From the NCBI RefSeq assembly GCF_008726925.1, contig NZ_VYWO01000001.1, positions 682,001-746,000 on the forward strand: DNA of 64,000 bases, written 5' to 3'. The number at the start of each line of letters is the position of its first letter. Within the stretch, counting starts at the first letter, position 1. Made by a program: the position numbers and the translations under genes. The notes under the pieces are model-generated. The model saw only the letters and a list, made by a program, of their open reading frames with translations, searched no databases and was not told the DNA's origin. Shown piece after piece: positions 37,070 through 46,028 of the stretch. This stretch comes from Aerococcus sanguinicola (GTDB taxonomy: Bacteria; Bacillota; Bacilli; Lactobacillales; Aerococcaceae).

Positions 37070-37861
37070 TTAACCAAAACGTCCTGCCACATAGTCTGCA
37101 GTCTGTTCATTGTTTGGATTATTAAAGATTTGTTCGGTTGGACCGAATTCAATAATCCGTGAATGGCCAGGTGCACGATCAGGGTCTGCATAGAAGAAAG
37201 CAGTATAATCAGAAACTCGGGCTGCTTGTTGCATGTTGTGGGTTACAATGACAATGGTATACTTTTCTTTTAATTCTTGAACAAGCTCTTCAATCTTAAG
37301 CGTTGAAATAGGGTCCAAGGCTGAAGTTGGTTCGTCCATCAAGAGAATTTCAGGTTTAACGGCAAGGGCACGTGCGATACACACCCGTTGCTGCTGACCA
37401 CCAGAGATGGCCAAACCAGATTTATTGAGGTCATCTTTAACTTCGTCCCAGATGGCAGCTCCCTTAAGAGAAGTTTCAACAATTTCGTCGAGTTCTTCTT
37501 TATCCTTAGTACCATGAGTTCGTGGTCCGTAAGCCACATTATCATAAATGCTCATAGGGAAGGGGTTAGGTTGTTGGAAAACCATGCCGACCCGCTTTCT
37601 CAAGTGGTTAACATTAACATCTTTTGCATAGATATCTTTACCATCTAGGGCAATTTCACCTGTAATTTTACAGCCTTCAATTAAATCATTCATTCGATTT
37701 AAACTCTTTAAGAAAGTGGATTTCCCTGAACCTGATGGTCCAATCAAGGCAGTTACCTGATTTTCATAAATATCCATATCGATGTCTTCTAAAGCTTGGA
37801 AATTGCCATAAAATAGGCTCATATTCCGAGCAGTCATTGTTACTTTGTGTTCTTCTGCCAT
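37070..37861 (-). CDS. pstB: Phosphate ABC transporter ATP-binding protein
   Basis: A 263 aa ATPase of the high-affinity phosphate importer. Walker A is GPSGSGKST, the signature ISGGQQQR, Walker [13 protein letters not shown], and the H-loop is in THNMQ. The PstB-specific phrase [20 protein letters not shown] is present. It is the last gene of pstSCAB, and no phoU follows: a terminator comes instead. Only one pstB copy is seen, whereas streptococci often have two. Confidence 0.95.
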   Translation of the reverse strand: MAEEHKVTMTARNMSLFYGNFQALEDIDMDIYENQVTALIGPSGSGKSTFLKSLNRMNDLIEGCKITGEIALDGKDIYAKDVNVNHLRKRVGMVFQQPNPFPMSIYDNVAYGPRTHGTKDKEELDEIVETSLKGAAIWDEVKDDLNKSGLAISGGQQQRVCIARALAVKPEILLMDEPTSALDPISTLKIEELVQELKEKYTIVIVTHNMQQAARVSDYTAFFYADPDRAPGHSRIIEFGPTEQIFNNPNNEQTADYVAGRFG

Positions 37862-37862
37862 T

Positions 37863-38681
37863 TTACTTTTGTCCCCCTTGAGCTCCTAATTTATTGGATA
37901 ACCAAGTCGATAATCCATTAATAATTAATACAAATAATAGTAAGACAACACCTGTTGCCATGGCTTGGTCACGGTGCAAGCCTTCAGTTGATAGAATGTA
38001 CATGTGCAAGGCGAGTGTCCGACCAGAGGCAAACAAGCTGTCTGGTAAGTTGGTCGCTGACCCTAAGGTGTACATTAGAGCAGCCGTTTCCCCGACAATC
38101 CGCCCGATGGCTAAGATAATCCCAGATAGGATACCCGGCATAGCCACTGGTAAAACAATCCTAAAGATGGTCCGCAATTTACCAGCACCAAGGCCGTAGC
38201 TCCCTTCCCGCATCTTGTCGCTAACAGACATCAGACCCTCTTCGGTGTTCCGAATAATTAAGGGTAGAACCATGATTGACATCGTCAAGATACCGGCAAT
38301 TAGAGAATATTGGAAGCCAGCAGCAATTACAAAGGCTAACATACCAAAGAGACCATAAACAATAGAAGGAACCCCAGATAAGGTATCGCTTGCTACACGA
38401 ATAGCTTCTACCCACTTGTTATTCTTCCCTGCATATTCAATCAAGTAGAATCCAGCAAAAACGCCCAATGGGACTGAAATCAGCAGAGCGCCTAGAATCA
38501 CGTAGATTGTAGTGATAATAGCTGGCATCATCGACACATTATCGGTTGTATATTCCAAGGCAAAGAGATCAGCTGATAAGTGAGGGATCCCATTAATTAA
38601 TACGTAGCCAACAATATAGATTAACCAAGCAAAAGTTATAATAGTAAAGAAATAGGTCAGGTACTTTAATGCTTTATCCAT
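37863..38681 (-). CDS. pstA: Phosphate ABC transporter permease PstA
   Basis: A 272 aa membrane permease with six hydrophobic helices. The cytoplasmic EAA-type loop carries [21 protein letters not shown]. It overlaps pstC by one base and lies one base before pstB, typical of this operon. Confidence 0.93.
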   Translation of the reverse strand: MDKALKYLTYFFTIITFAWLIYIVGYVLINGIPHLSADLFALEYTTDNVSMMPAIITTIYVILGALLISVPLGVFAGFYLIEYAGKNNKWVEAIRVASDTLSGVPSIVYGLFGMLAFVIAAGFQYSLIAGILTMSIMVLPLIIRNTEEGLMSVSDKMREGSYGLGAGKLRTIFRIVLPVAMPGILSGIILAIGRIVGETAALMYTLGSATNLPDSLFASGRTLALHMYILSTEGLHRDQAMATGVVLLLFVLIINGLSTWLSNKLGAQGGQK

Positions 38682-39559
38682 TAGCTTTGTACGCCTCCTT
38701 TACGCTTCACGACTGCCAAGATCCCGTTGATCATTAAGACGATAACAAAGAGCACAGCACCCGTTGCAATCAGGGCACTCCGGTGGTCACCTGATGCATA
38801 GGCCATCTCCAACATAATGTTAGCTGTCATCGTCCGCGTCCCTTGGAAGAGTCCTTTGGGGAAAACAGCCGCGTTCCCAGCTACCATGATAACGGCCATA
38901 GTTTCACCAACAGCCCGACCAATCCCCATAATAACTGAAGCGAGAATTCCTGAGCGGGCAGCCGGTACCATGATGCGGTAGGCCGTACGATCGTGTGTTG
39001 CCCCTAAACCAACAGAAGCTTGATAGTAAGATTTAGGAACCGCACGCAAGGAGGATTCAGACATGGTAATAACCGTTGGCAAGATCATAATACCTAATAC
39101 TAAGCCAGCAGTAAATACACTCATCCCACTGGAAGGAATGCCCATTGAACGGACTGTCTTCCGGATAATCGGAACTAAAACCACAAGACCGAAGTAACCG
39201 TAGACAATCGATGGAATCCCGGCCATCAAGTTAACTCCAGGTTTTAAGATTTTATGCAATTTGTCAGGACAATAGAAGGCCATGAAAACCGCTGTAAAAA
39301 TCCCTGTAGGAACACCAAATAAAATAGCTAAACAAGTGACATAAAGAGAGCCAACCAGCATTGGGGCAATCCCATAGATATCATTCGTTGGTTTCCAGCT
39401 ATCACCAAACAGAAAGCTTCCCAGGCCATAATCCGCTAAGAAAGGGATACTGCGTGCAAAAATGAAGTAGCAAATTGCTGCTAAAGCAAAGATAGACAGC
39501 AAAGCGCAAATGAAGAAAATCCACTTCATTACAACTTCAAGTGTATTATTTTGATTCAT
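38681..39559 (-). CDS. pstC: Phosphate ABC transporter permease PstC
   Basis: A 292 aa permease with six hydrophobic helices and the EAA-loop sequence YQASVGLGATHDRTAYRIMVP. The ATG at 39559 is preceded by AGAGGAG; an earlier in-frame start eight codons upstream lacks one. It pairs with PstA in the importer. Confidence 0.93.
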   Translation of the reverse strand: MNQNNTLEVVMKWIFFICALLSIFALAAICYFIFARSIPFLADYGLGSFLFGDSWKPTNDIYGIAPMLVGSLYVTCLAILFGVPTGIFTAVFMAFYCPDKLHKILKPGVNLMAGIPSIVYGYFGLVVLVPIIRKTVRSMGIPSSGMSVFTAGLVLGIMILPTVITMSESSLRAVPKSYYQASVGLGATHDRTAYRIMVPAARSGILASVIMGIGRAVGETMAVIMVAGNAAVFPKGLFQGTRTMTANIMLEMAYASGDHRSALIATGAVLFVIVLMINGILAVVKRKGGVQS

Positions 39560-39655
39560 TGCTTTCTCCTCTAAAATATACAAGTCTCATAAACATTGGA
39601 AAACAGCTACTAGCGTTTAATAGTAGCTGTCCTCCTCTCTTCTAAAGCTCGGTCA

Positions 39656-40552
39656 CTATTTAACTTCTGACCAGTCTGTAATTTCACCGACAAAGATACC
39701 CTTAACACTGTCTAAGCTGATATCTTCTAAACCATTTTCCTTGTTTACAATGACAGCAATCCCGTCTTGGGCAATTGCTTCTGCTTCAACATCAGTTTCA
39801 TCTTCTTTAAGTTCACGTGAAGCCATACCGATATCAGCAGTTCCTTCTTGTGCAGCCTGTACCCCTGCACCAGAACCATTTTGAGTAATGTTAATGGTTA
39901 CGCCAGGATTTAATTTTTCGTATTCTTCTTTTAATTTTTCCATTACTGGGCCAACAGAGGTAGAGCCAGAGATATTGATATTCCCTTCAGCAGAACCGTC
40001 CCCAGCATAAGCTTCAGCATCGCTCTTCACTGGAACATAACCTTCAGCTAAAACGATGTCTTGACCTTCCTTAGAGAAGATAAAATCATGGAAGTCTTGA
40101 GCTGCGCCTTCTAAGTCGCCCTTATGAACAATGTTAAATGGACGAGCAATGGCATAGTCACCAGAAGCAACATTTTCTTCAGTTGGTTCAACCCCGTTTA
40201 CATTTAAAGCCTTAACGGTATCGTTTAATGACCCTAAAGAAATGTAACCAATAGCTGCTGGGTCGCCGGCTACAGCAGTCATCACGCCATCTGTTGAGTT
40301 TTGGATATCTGCCATATCCGTCGTGTTATCGTTGTCGCCTTCTTTAACACCTGTGATTTCAACAAAGGCATCGCGAGTACCAGAACCTTCTTCCCGGCTG
40401 ATCACTTGGATTAAACCTTCAGGAGCACCTGAAGCACCGCCAGCATCAGCTTCAGAATTGCCGCTGTCGCTAGCTGAGTTGCCACATGCAGCTAAAAGTG
40501 CTGCACTCCCTAATACAGTAATCAACTTCGAAAATTTCTTCATTTCTACCAT
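39656..40552 (-). CDS. pstS: Phosphate-binding lipoprotein PstS, circularly permuted form
   Basis: A 298 aa lipoprotein; the signal peptide ends at the lipobox LAAC. The two halves are in swapped order compared with E. coli PstS. The mature N-terminus begins with the block usually found in the second half (VISREEGSGTRDAFVEITG, then AAIGYISLGSL). The usual N-terminal block (ISGSTSVGPVMEKLKEEYEK, TADIGMASREL) comes last, ending ITDWSEVK. The phosphate-contact motifs GSTSV and GSGTR are both present. I recall the same order in pneumococcal PstS, so it is a lineage trait rather than a local rearrangement. Its promoter has the Pho box. Confidence 0.92.
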   Translation of the reverse strand: MVEMKKFSKLITVLGSAALLAACGNSASDSGNSEADAGGASGAPEGLIQVISREEGSGTRDAFVEITGVKEGDNDNTTDMADIQNSTDGVMTAVAGDPAAIGYISLGSLNDTVKALNVNGVEPTEENVASGDYAIARPFNIVHKGDLEGAAQDFHDFIFSKEGQDIVLAEGYVPVKSDAEAYAGDGSAEGNINISGSTSVGPVMEKLKEEYEKLNPGVTINITQNGSGAGVQAAQEGTADIGMASRELKEDETDVEAEAIAQDGIAVIVNKENGLEDISLDSVKGIFVGEITDWSEVK

Positions 40553-40673
40553 GAATTAACCGTCCTTCCTAAACTCTCAGAGTTCATTTGGATTAATATT
40601 TTTTTGCTATACTTTAATCATACACGTTAATTGTAAATTTATTGTATAGTTTGGGCTAAAAATCACCGAGTAT

Positions 40674-40701
40674 TGTTAAAGTTTTGTAAATTTTTTGTAA
40701 A
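40674..40701 (-). promoter_or_regulatory. Pho box (three PhoP half-sites) of pstS
   Basis: On the minus strand TTTACA, TTTACA and TTAACA repeat at an exact 11-bp period (starting at 40701, 40690 and 40679), each separated by five bases. This is the spacing of Firmicutes PhoP direct repeats (TTAACA-like). It lies between phoR and pstS, upstream of an AT-rich promoter region with a -10 candidate near TATACAAT. Confidence 0.85.
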
Positions 40702-40726
40702 GATGCCCTTTACAAAAATTTAAAAA

Positions 40727-42565
40727 CTATTCTTCTAGTATTTCAATGCCATCATCCGTATCTTCCAATTCAAGCATCGGCAAGTAAACATTGAAACAGG
40801 ATCCTTGACCATATTGACTCTCAACATGGATCTTCCCGTTCATACTCGTTACCAAGTTACGAACGATAGACAAGCCTAAGCCCGTCCCCCCGGAGTTGGT
40901 CGACCGGTCCTTACTCACCCGGTAAAAGCGTTCAAAAATCCGAGGTAAATCTTCACGTGGAATCCCTACACCATTATCTTTAACACTAATGTGAACATAG
41001 CCTTCCGCTTCCATCACATCTAAAATAACCCAGACATCACCGCCCGGATTCGTGTATTTGATCCCATTATTAACTAGATTCGTTAAAATTTGATCAATCC
41101 GTCCCGGCTCACTATTAAAGATAATAGGCTCCTCTCTAAGATTAACAGTATGAAGGGAGATGCCCTTCTTCAGAGCGAGTTCTTCAGCTTGGACCACTGC
41201 CCCATTGGCTAAGACTTCTAAATCAATGCTTTCAATTTTATGACCAATCTGGTCCTGTTCAATCTTAGAAAGGTCTAAAATATCTGAAATCAATGATGTT
41301 AGTCGGTTACTTTCAGAAGCAATGATGCCAACAAATTCTTGAGCTAGGTCTGGATCTTCCAAGGCTCCATCCAGAAGCGTTTCAGCAAAACCTTGGATGG
41401 AAGTGATGGGCGTCTTTAGCTCATGCGAAGCGTTCGAGATAAAATCTGTCCGCACCTTCTCCAAGCGTCGAATCTCCGTAATATCATAAATTAAGACAAT
41501 CACCTGACTGCCTGTATCGGGACCAGCCGGCGATTCTTCTATGTAGATGACATTCACATCCAAAATAACTTCTTTGGGATAGTACAAATAGACTTCATCA
41601 TTGTAATTATTTTTTTCTTGGAAACAATTCTCAATCATCTGTTTGAGTCGGTAACCGTGGAGGATATTATCGTAGCGCTGGCCCTGGATATCATCCGAAT
41701 CGATACCCAGTATCGTAAAGAAGGCAGAATTGCTCACTTGGATGCGTTGTTGGTCATCGATCAAGAGCACCCCGACAATCAGATAATCAATCAACTGGTT
41801 CAAGCGTTTCTGCTGGGTTAAAATCTGGCCCTGTTGTGTCTCTAAGTTCTCCGCCAAGCCATTAATTTTACGGCCGATTTCATCGAATTCCTCGATTCCC
41901 TTACTCGCATAGCGGCTCTGGTAATCATTGTGGGAAAGGTCATCAACAATCTGCGTGATTGCTTGGACAGGATTAGATAAGCGCTTAAAGTAATAATAAA
42001 GCAGGGCTAGCAAGACGGTCATGGCCAGTATCGAACAGATAAAAGCAATCCCCATCAAACGGGACTGGGCTGCTGATAGGTCAGACACTGCCCGGATGAT
42101 TTGAATATAGGCAATAGGGTCCCCCTTACTATTGCGCATAAATTCAGTGTACTGGTAGATGGTATTATCCTCTGAATTATTATCGTGGGTCTTAAAGTCA
42201 GTGGTATTCTTCCAAGCCCGATCAAAGGCCTGGCTGTCTTTGGGGGCAGCAGGCAGGTCTGCATTCCCCATAGCAATCAATTCCTGCTTATCCATGTCAT
42301 AAATAATGATCCGCTCGGCTGGATTAAGAACGCCAATCAGATTATTGATCATCCCTACCCATTTACGGTCGCGGTTTTGAACATTCTCCTCATCCAAGGA
42401 CATAAAAGACTTGCGCAGGGTTGCTGCCGTCTCCGTCATCTGTTCCTGGGTCTCTTCCCCCACAGCATGTTCAACGACTAGGTTGGCATTATAAGCAAAG
42501 AGAAAGCTGTAAAGGATAAATAATAATGCAAAAAAGCCCGTTAAACGTGCCGTCAGCCGCCTCAT
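40727..42565 (-). CDS. phoR: Phosphate-sensing histidine kinase PhoR/PnpS-like
   Basis: A 612 aa membrane kinase. Two TM helices (near 10-30 and 170-190) enclose an extracytoplasmic domain. HAMP, a PAS domain (LLIDDQQRIQVSNSAFFTIL near 265), HisKA with the histidine in ASHELKTPITS and a HATPase with DNGVGI and GTGLGLSI follow. It lies immediately before the Pho box and pstS and overlaps the response regulator by 4 bp. The context supports phosphate control; a WalK-like role is less likely because the walRK neighbours are absent. Confidence 0.85.
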   Translation of the reverse strand: MRRLTARLTGFFALLFILYSFLFAYNANLVVEHAVGEETQEQMTETAATLRKSFMSLDEENVQNRDRKWVGMINNLIGVLNPAERIIIYDMDKQELIAMGNADLPAAPKDSQAFDRAWKNTTDFKTHDNNSEDNTIYQYTEFMRNSKGDPIAYIQIIRAVSDLSAAQSRLMGIAFICSILAMTVLLALLYYYFKRLSNPVQAITQIVDDLSHNDYQSRYASKGIEEFDEIGRKINGLAENLETQQGQILTQQKRLNQLIDYLIVGVLLIDDQQRIQVSNSAFFTILGIDSDDIQGQRYDNILHGYRLKQMIENCFQEKNNYNDEVYLYYPKEVILDVNVIYIEESPAGPDTGSQVIVLIYDITEIRRLEKVRTDFISNASHELKTPITSIQGFAETLLDGALEDPDLAQEFVGIIASESNRLTSLISDILDLSKIEQDQIGHKIESIDLEVLANGAVVQAEELALKKGISLHTVNLREEPIIFNSEPGRIDQILTNLVNNGIKYTNPGGDVWVILDVMEAEGYVHISVKDNGVGIPREDLPRIFERFYRVSKDRSTNSGGTGLGLSIVRNLVTSMNGKIHVESQYGQGSCFNVYLPMLELEDTDDGIEILEE

Positions 42566-43338
42566 GGCTTAGGCACCTCAAACTTGTAGCCAAAGCCACG
42601 AACCGTCTTAATATACTGGGGTTTTTTGGTGTCTTCCTCGATCTTTTCACGCAAGTGGCTGATATGCACATCAACGATCCGTGTCTCAACCGGATAATCA
42701 AAATCCCAGATTTTTTGTAAAAGTTGTTCCCGTGACAAAGTACGGTTCACCCGTTTAGACATATAGTAAAGCAAGTCAAACTCTTTAGGTGTCATATCGA
42801 CCACTTGACCACGAACGGTTACAGAGAAATCACCAGTGTTAATGACAATATCCCCCACCTTAACGAGTTCATCTTCTTCTAAATCATCTGCTTGGACGGG
42901 AGAAGCTGTCTCTGCCACCTGTTGGCGTAAGGAGGCTGCCTCCGCTTGCGATTTCGCCTCTTGGTCAGCCTGACGTGTTGACCGACGCAAGATAGCCTTC
43001 ATCCGTGCCAAAACTTCTCGTGGACTAAAGGGTTTGGTCATATAGTCATCTGCCCCTAGTTCCAGGCCGATAATTTTCTCTAATTCCTGGTCCTTAGCTG
43101 TCAACATGAGGATAGCCGTCTCGATACTTTTTTGGCGCAGTCGTCGGCAGATTTCCATACCATCAATGCCGGGCAACATAATATCTAAAATAATTAGGTC
43201 AAACTGGTTGGACTTCCCTAATTCATAGCCTTGGTTGCCATCTTCTGCTGTGGTGACTTCATAGCCCTCCTTCTCCAAGTTAAATTGCAATAACTTACGA
43301 ATTGACGCTTCATCATCAACAATTAGTACCTTCTTCAT
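42562..43338 (-). CDS. phoP: PhoP/PnpR-like OmpR-family response regulator
   Basis: A 258 aa regulator with the receiver phospho-acceptor D52 in IILDIMLPG, the conserved lysine in YMTKPFSPRE and a C-terminal winged helix (EFDLLYYMSKRVNRTLSREQ and RIVDVHISHLREKI). A hydrophilic linker of roughly 40 residues (about 125-165, Gln/Ala/Glu-rich) is longer than usual for the family. It pairs with the adjacent kinase and probably binds the Pho box at 40674-40701. Confidence 0.88.
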   Translation of the reverse strand: MKKVLIVDDEASIRKLLQFNLEKEGYEVTTAEDGNQGYELGKSNQFDLIILDIMLPGIDGMEICRRLRQKSIETAILMLTAKDQELEKIIGLELGADDYMTKPFSPREVLARMKAILRRSTRQADQEAKSQAEAASLRQQVAETASPVQADDLEEDELVKVGDIVINTGDFSVTVRGQVVDMTPKEFDLLYYMSKRVNRTLSREQLLQKIWDFDYPVETRIVDVHISHLREKIEEDTKKPQYIKTVRGFGYKFEVPKP

Positions 43339-43363
43339 TACTTACACCCCATCTTCATCACAC

Positions 43364-44483
43364 TTAACCTGTCACTTCATTATCCAACTGAGCCTTAAGG
43401 TAGGCATCTATAAAGGAATCGATAGCTCCATCCATGACACCATCAACATCAGCCGTTTCACAATTTGTCCGATGGTCCTTGACCATATTGTAGGGATGGA
43501 AAACATAGGACCGAATCTGTGAGCCCCAAGCAATCTGAGACTTTTCCCCACGGATTTCATCCAATTCTTTAGCATTCTCTTCCTCTAGGATCCGGGCCAA
43601 TTTAGCTTGGAGCATACGCATAGCGACTTCACGGTTCTGTATCTGCGAACGTTGGTCTTGCGAAGCCACTACAATGCCAGTCGGTAAGTGTCTGAGCCGT
43701 ACAGCGGACGAGGTCTTGTTAACGTGCTGACCCCCAGCCCCTGAGGCCCGGAAGACATCCATTTCAATATCATCTGGATTGATTTCAATCTCTGTCTGCT
43801 GGTCAATCTCCGGCATCACTTCGACTGAAGCAAAAGACGTATGGCGGCGACTATTCGAGTCAAAGGGTGAAATTCTCACTAAACGATGAATACCATGTTC
43901 CGACTTCAAAAGCCCATAGGCATTGTGACCAAGAATTTCCATGGAAACAGTCTTGATTCCCGCTTCATCTCCCGCTTGATAATCTAAGTAATTAATTTTA
44001 TAGCCATGCTGACTAGCCCAACGTTCGTACATCCGCGTTAGCATGGACGCCCAGTCCTGGGACTCTGTTCCTCCAGCACCAGGGTGAATTTCCAGAATAG
44101 CTGAGAACTTATCATACTCTCCACTCAGTAACATATTCCGTTCATACTTAGCCAATTCTTGGTTAAAAATTTGCAGCTTATCCTGCATTTCTGCTCCTAG
44201 GTCTGGATCATCAGGAACCTCACTGACTAATTCATAGAAGGTTTCCAATTCTTCTAGCTCTGTCTCTAGGTCATGGAAAGTTTGATAAATCGACTTGGCT
44301 TGATTATTGGATTGAATTAATGCCTGGGCCTTGTCTGAGTCGTCCCAAAAACTCGGGTCCAGCATTTTTTCTTCATTTTCAGCAATCGTTTCTTTAAGAC
44401 TCTCTAAGTCAAAGAGACCCCCTGAAGCTCTCCAATTGATCGCGGTTTTCATCAAGCAAGTGACGAATTTCATATAATTCCAT
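43364..44483 (-). CDS. prfB: Peptide chain release factor 2 with programmed +1 frameshift
   Basis: RF2 recognises UAA and UGA stop codons. The gene starts at ATG 44483 (first residues MELYEIRHLLDENRDQLESF). In-frame codon 25 is TGA (44409-44411), within the classical slippery site CTTTGAC and just after AGGGGG, the internal Shine-Dalgarno-like stimulator. Ribosomes shift +1 and continue into the long frame (DLESLKETIAEN onward). The tripeptide motif is SPF and the catalytic loop is GAGGQHVNKT. A simple reading-frame call would start too late, inside the second part. Confidence 0.94.
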
Positions 44484-44532
44484 TATATCCCACACTTTCT
44501 CTATACAAATTAGCTAAAAGCTTTCAATTCTA

Positions 44533-44560
44533 ATTATAAAGGAATTTTTAGCAAGCACAA
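44533..44560 (-). promoter_or_regulatory. Candidate prfB promoter
   Basis: TTGTGC and TATAAT on the minus strand, 16 bp apart, about 50 bp before the prfB ATG. Confidence 0.5.
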
Positions 44561-44593
44561 GTTGAATCCTCTTTCTACAACTTCCTGGCCATA

Positions 44594-44625
44594 AGAAAAA
44601 GAGCCAGCTCGCAACTGACTCTTTA
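44594..44625 (-). terminator. Terminator of hpf
   Basis: AAGAG and CTCTT with inner CAG/CTG pairs form a stem followed by TTTTT on the minus strand. It lies between the hpf stop and the prfB promoter. Confidence 0.8.
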
Positions 44626-44654
44626 AGTGCATATGATGCCTAATCGCTTCTTCT

Positions 44655-45212
44655 TTATTCTTGAGTAAATTCTTCCTCAATATCAATCAAGCCATACTTG
44701 CCATCATGACGTTTGTAAACCAAAGCGAAACTTTCTGTTTCAGCATTTTCAAAGATAAAGAAATTGTGGCCTAGCAAGTCCATTTGTAGGACCGCTTCCT
44801 CAGCAGACATCGGTTTAACAGAGAAGGTCTTTTGACGAACAATTTCAATGTCCTGGTCATTATTCCCTTGTTTTTGTTCGTCAGCAGCGATTTCACCGAG
44901 TCCTTTTTCCCGCGAACGGCGGTTCATACGTGTTTTATACTTATGAACTTGACGTTCTAGTTTATCCACCACTAAATCGATGCTCCCATATAAGTCTTGT
45001 GAAGTGACTTCTGCACGTAGCGTCAACCGTGGGAGAGGAATGGTAACTTCTGCTTTCGCATCATGGTTTTGATAAACCTTAGCATTCACGTATACTGTTG
45101 CCTCTGGATCATTATCGAAATATTTCTCTAGCTTACTAATCTTATCTTCCGCATATTGACGGATAGCCGGAGTAATTTCAATATTTTCTCCTCTAACATT
45201 ATAAGTAAACAT
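44655..45212 (-). CDS. hpf: Long-form ribosome hibernation promoting factor
   Basis: A 185 aa protein: an N-terminal S30AE domain (to about 105) that binds the decoding region, a linker and the C-terminal dimerisation domain typical of long HPF (SAEEAVLQMDLLGHNFFIFEN). It joins ribosomes into inactive 100S dimers in stationary phase. The order comF-hpf-prfB resembles other Firmicutes, but secA is missing between hpf and prfB. AAAGGAATGAG precedes the ATG. Confidence 0.94.
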   Translation of the reverse strand: MFTYNVRGENIEITPAIRQYAEDKISKLEKYFDNDPEATVYVNAKVYQNHDAKAEVTIPLPRLTLRAEVTSQDLYGSIDLVVDKLERQVHKYKTRMNRRSREKGLGEIAADEQKQGNNDQDIEIVRQKTFSVKPMSAEEAVLQMDLLGHNFFIFENAETESFALVYKRHDGKYGLIDIEEEFTQE

Positions 45213-45277
45213 AAATACTCATTCCTTTCTAACCAGTTTCCTGGCGAAAGCTCATTCGCTTTCTTTATTCTAATCTT

Positions 45278-45306
45278 ATTATAAAAAATAACGCTTTCTT
45301 TTTCAA
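45278..45306 (-). promoter_or_regulatory. Promoter of hpf
   Basis: TTGAAA (45301-45306) and TATAAT (45278-45283) on the minus strand, spaced exactly 17 bp. Confidence 0.8.
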
Positions 45307-45338
45307 TGAAAAGGCCTTAGAATTTTAATTTGTTCAAT

Positions 45339-46028
45339 CTATCGTGCCAGGCTAAAGCCCGATAAATTCTGATAGCCTGCTTGTTTGAGCGCCTGGTAGC
45401 AGGCATACATCGTAGCACCAGTCGTATAAACATCATCGAAGAGAATAAAGGATTGATCTTTAGCATAAGAGAAGTCGGGAACTAGCTGAATGCCCCGGTC
45501 TGCTTGAAGCCGAGCTTGGCGTCCTTTGAGCGCTTGCTTAGCTCCCTTTGCTTGACTGGGTAAGAAGGCTTGGGCATAGGGTATGCCAACAGCCTCTAAG
45601 ATACATTCCGTTTGGTGGAAGCCACGCTTGCGGTAATTTGCCTCACTGGATGGCAGGGGCAGCCAAATCGCCCCTGCTTGCGTTTTGTGGAAGTCTTGCA
45701 ACACTTGGTAGAAAGAAGGGGCTAGGCGGACATCGCCCAAGCGTTTAAACTGGTGGAGCCAAGCCTTAAAAGCATCATCATAGTGCATGAGGGCATGGTT
45801 ATGGAAATGCCAACCTTGGGCCTGCCACTTTAGACAGTCCTTGCAGTAGTTATCCGTCTGAATATCCATAGAACGCCCACACTGTTGGCAAGTCTTTCCT
45901 TTAATCCAGTCAAAGGCCTGCCAGCAGCTTGAGCATAAGCTAGGCTCTTTGATGGGTTTAAAAGCAACAAAGTCTTCGATAGAGAATAAGGAAGGCATAC
46001 TTTCTTGACATAAGAGGCACTTAGTCAT
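45339..46028 (-). CDS. comFC: ComFC-type phosphoribosyltransferase-like competence protein
   Basis: A 229 aa protein with N-terminal CxxC pairs (CLLCQE, CSSCWQ and CQQCG), as in the family, and the PRPP-binding motif FILFDDVYTTGATMYA near 190. ComFC helps DNA uptake together with ComFA. The ATG at 46028 overlaps the comFA end by 8 bp and has AAAGGGGG upstream; a start 6 codons earlier is possible but unneeded. Confidence 0.9.
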   Translation of the reverse strand: MTKCLLCQESMPSLFSIEDFVAFKPIKEPSLCSSCWQAFDWIKGKTCQQCGRSMDIQTDNYCKDCLKWQAQGWHFHNHALMHYDDAFKAWLHQFKRLGDVRLAPSFYQVLQDFHKTQAGAIWLPLPSSEANYRKRGFHQTECILEAVGIPYAQAFLPSQAKGAKQALKGRQARLQADRGIQLVPDFSYAKDQSFILFDDVYTTGATMYACYQALKQAGYQNLSGFSLAR

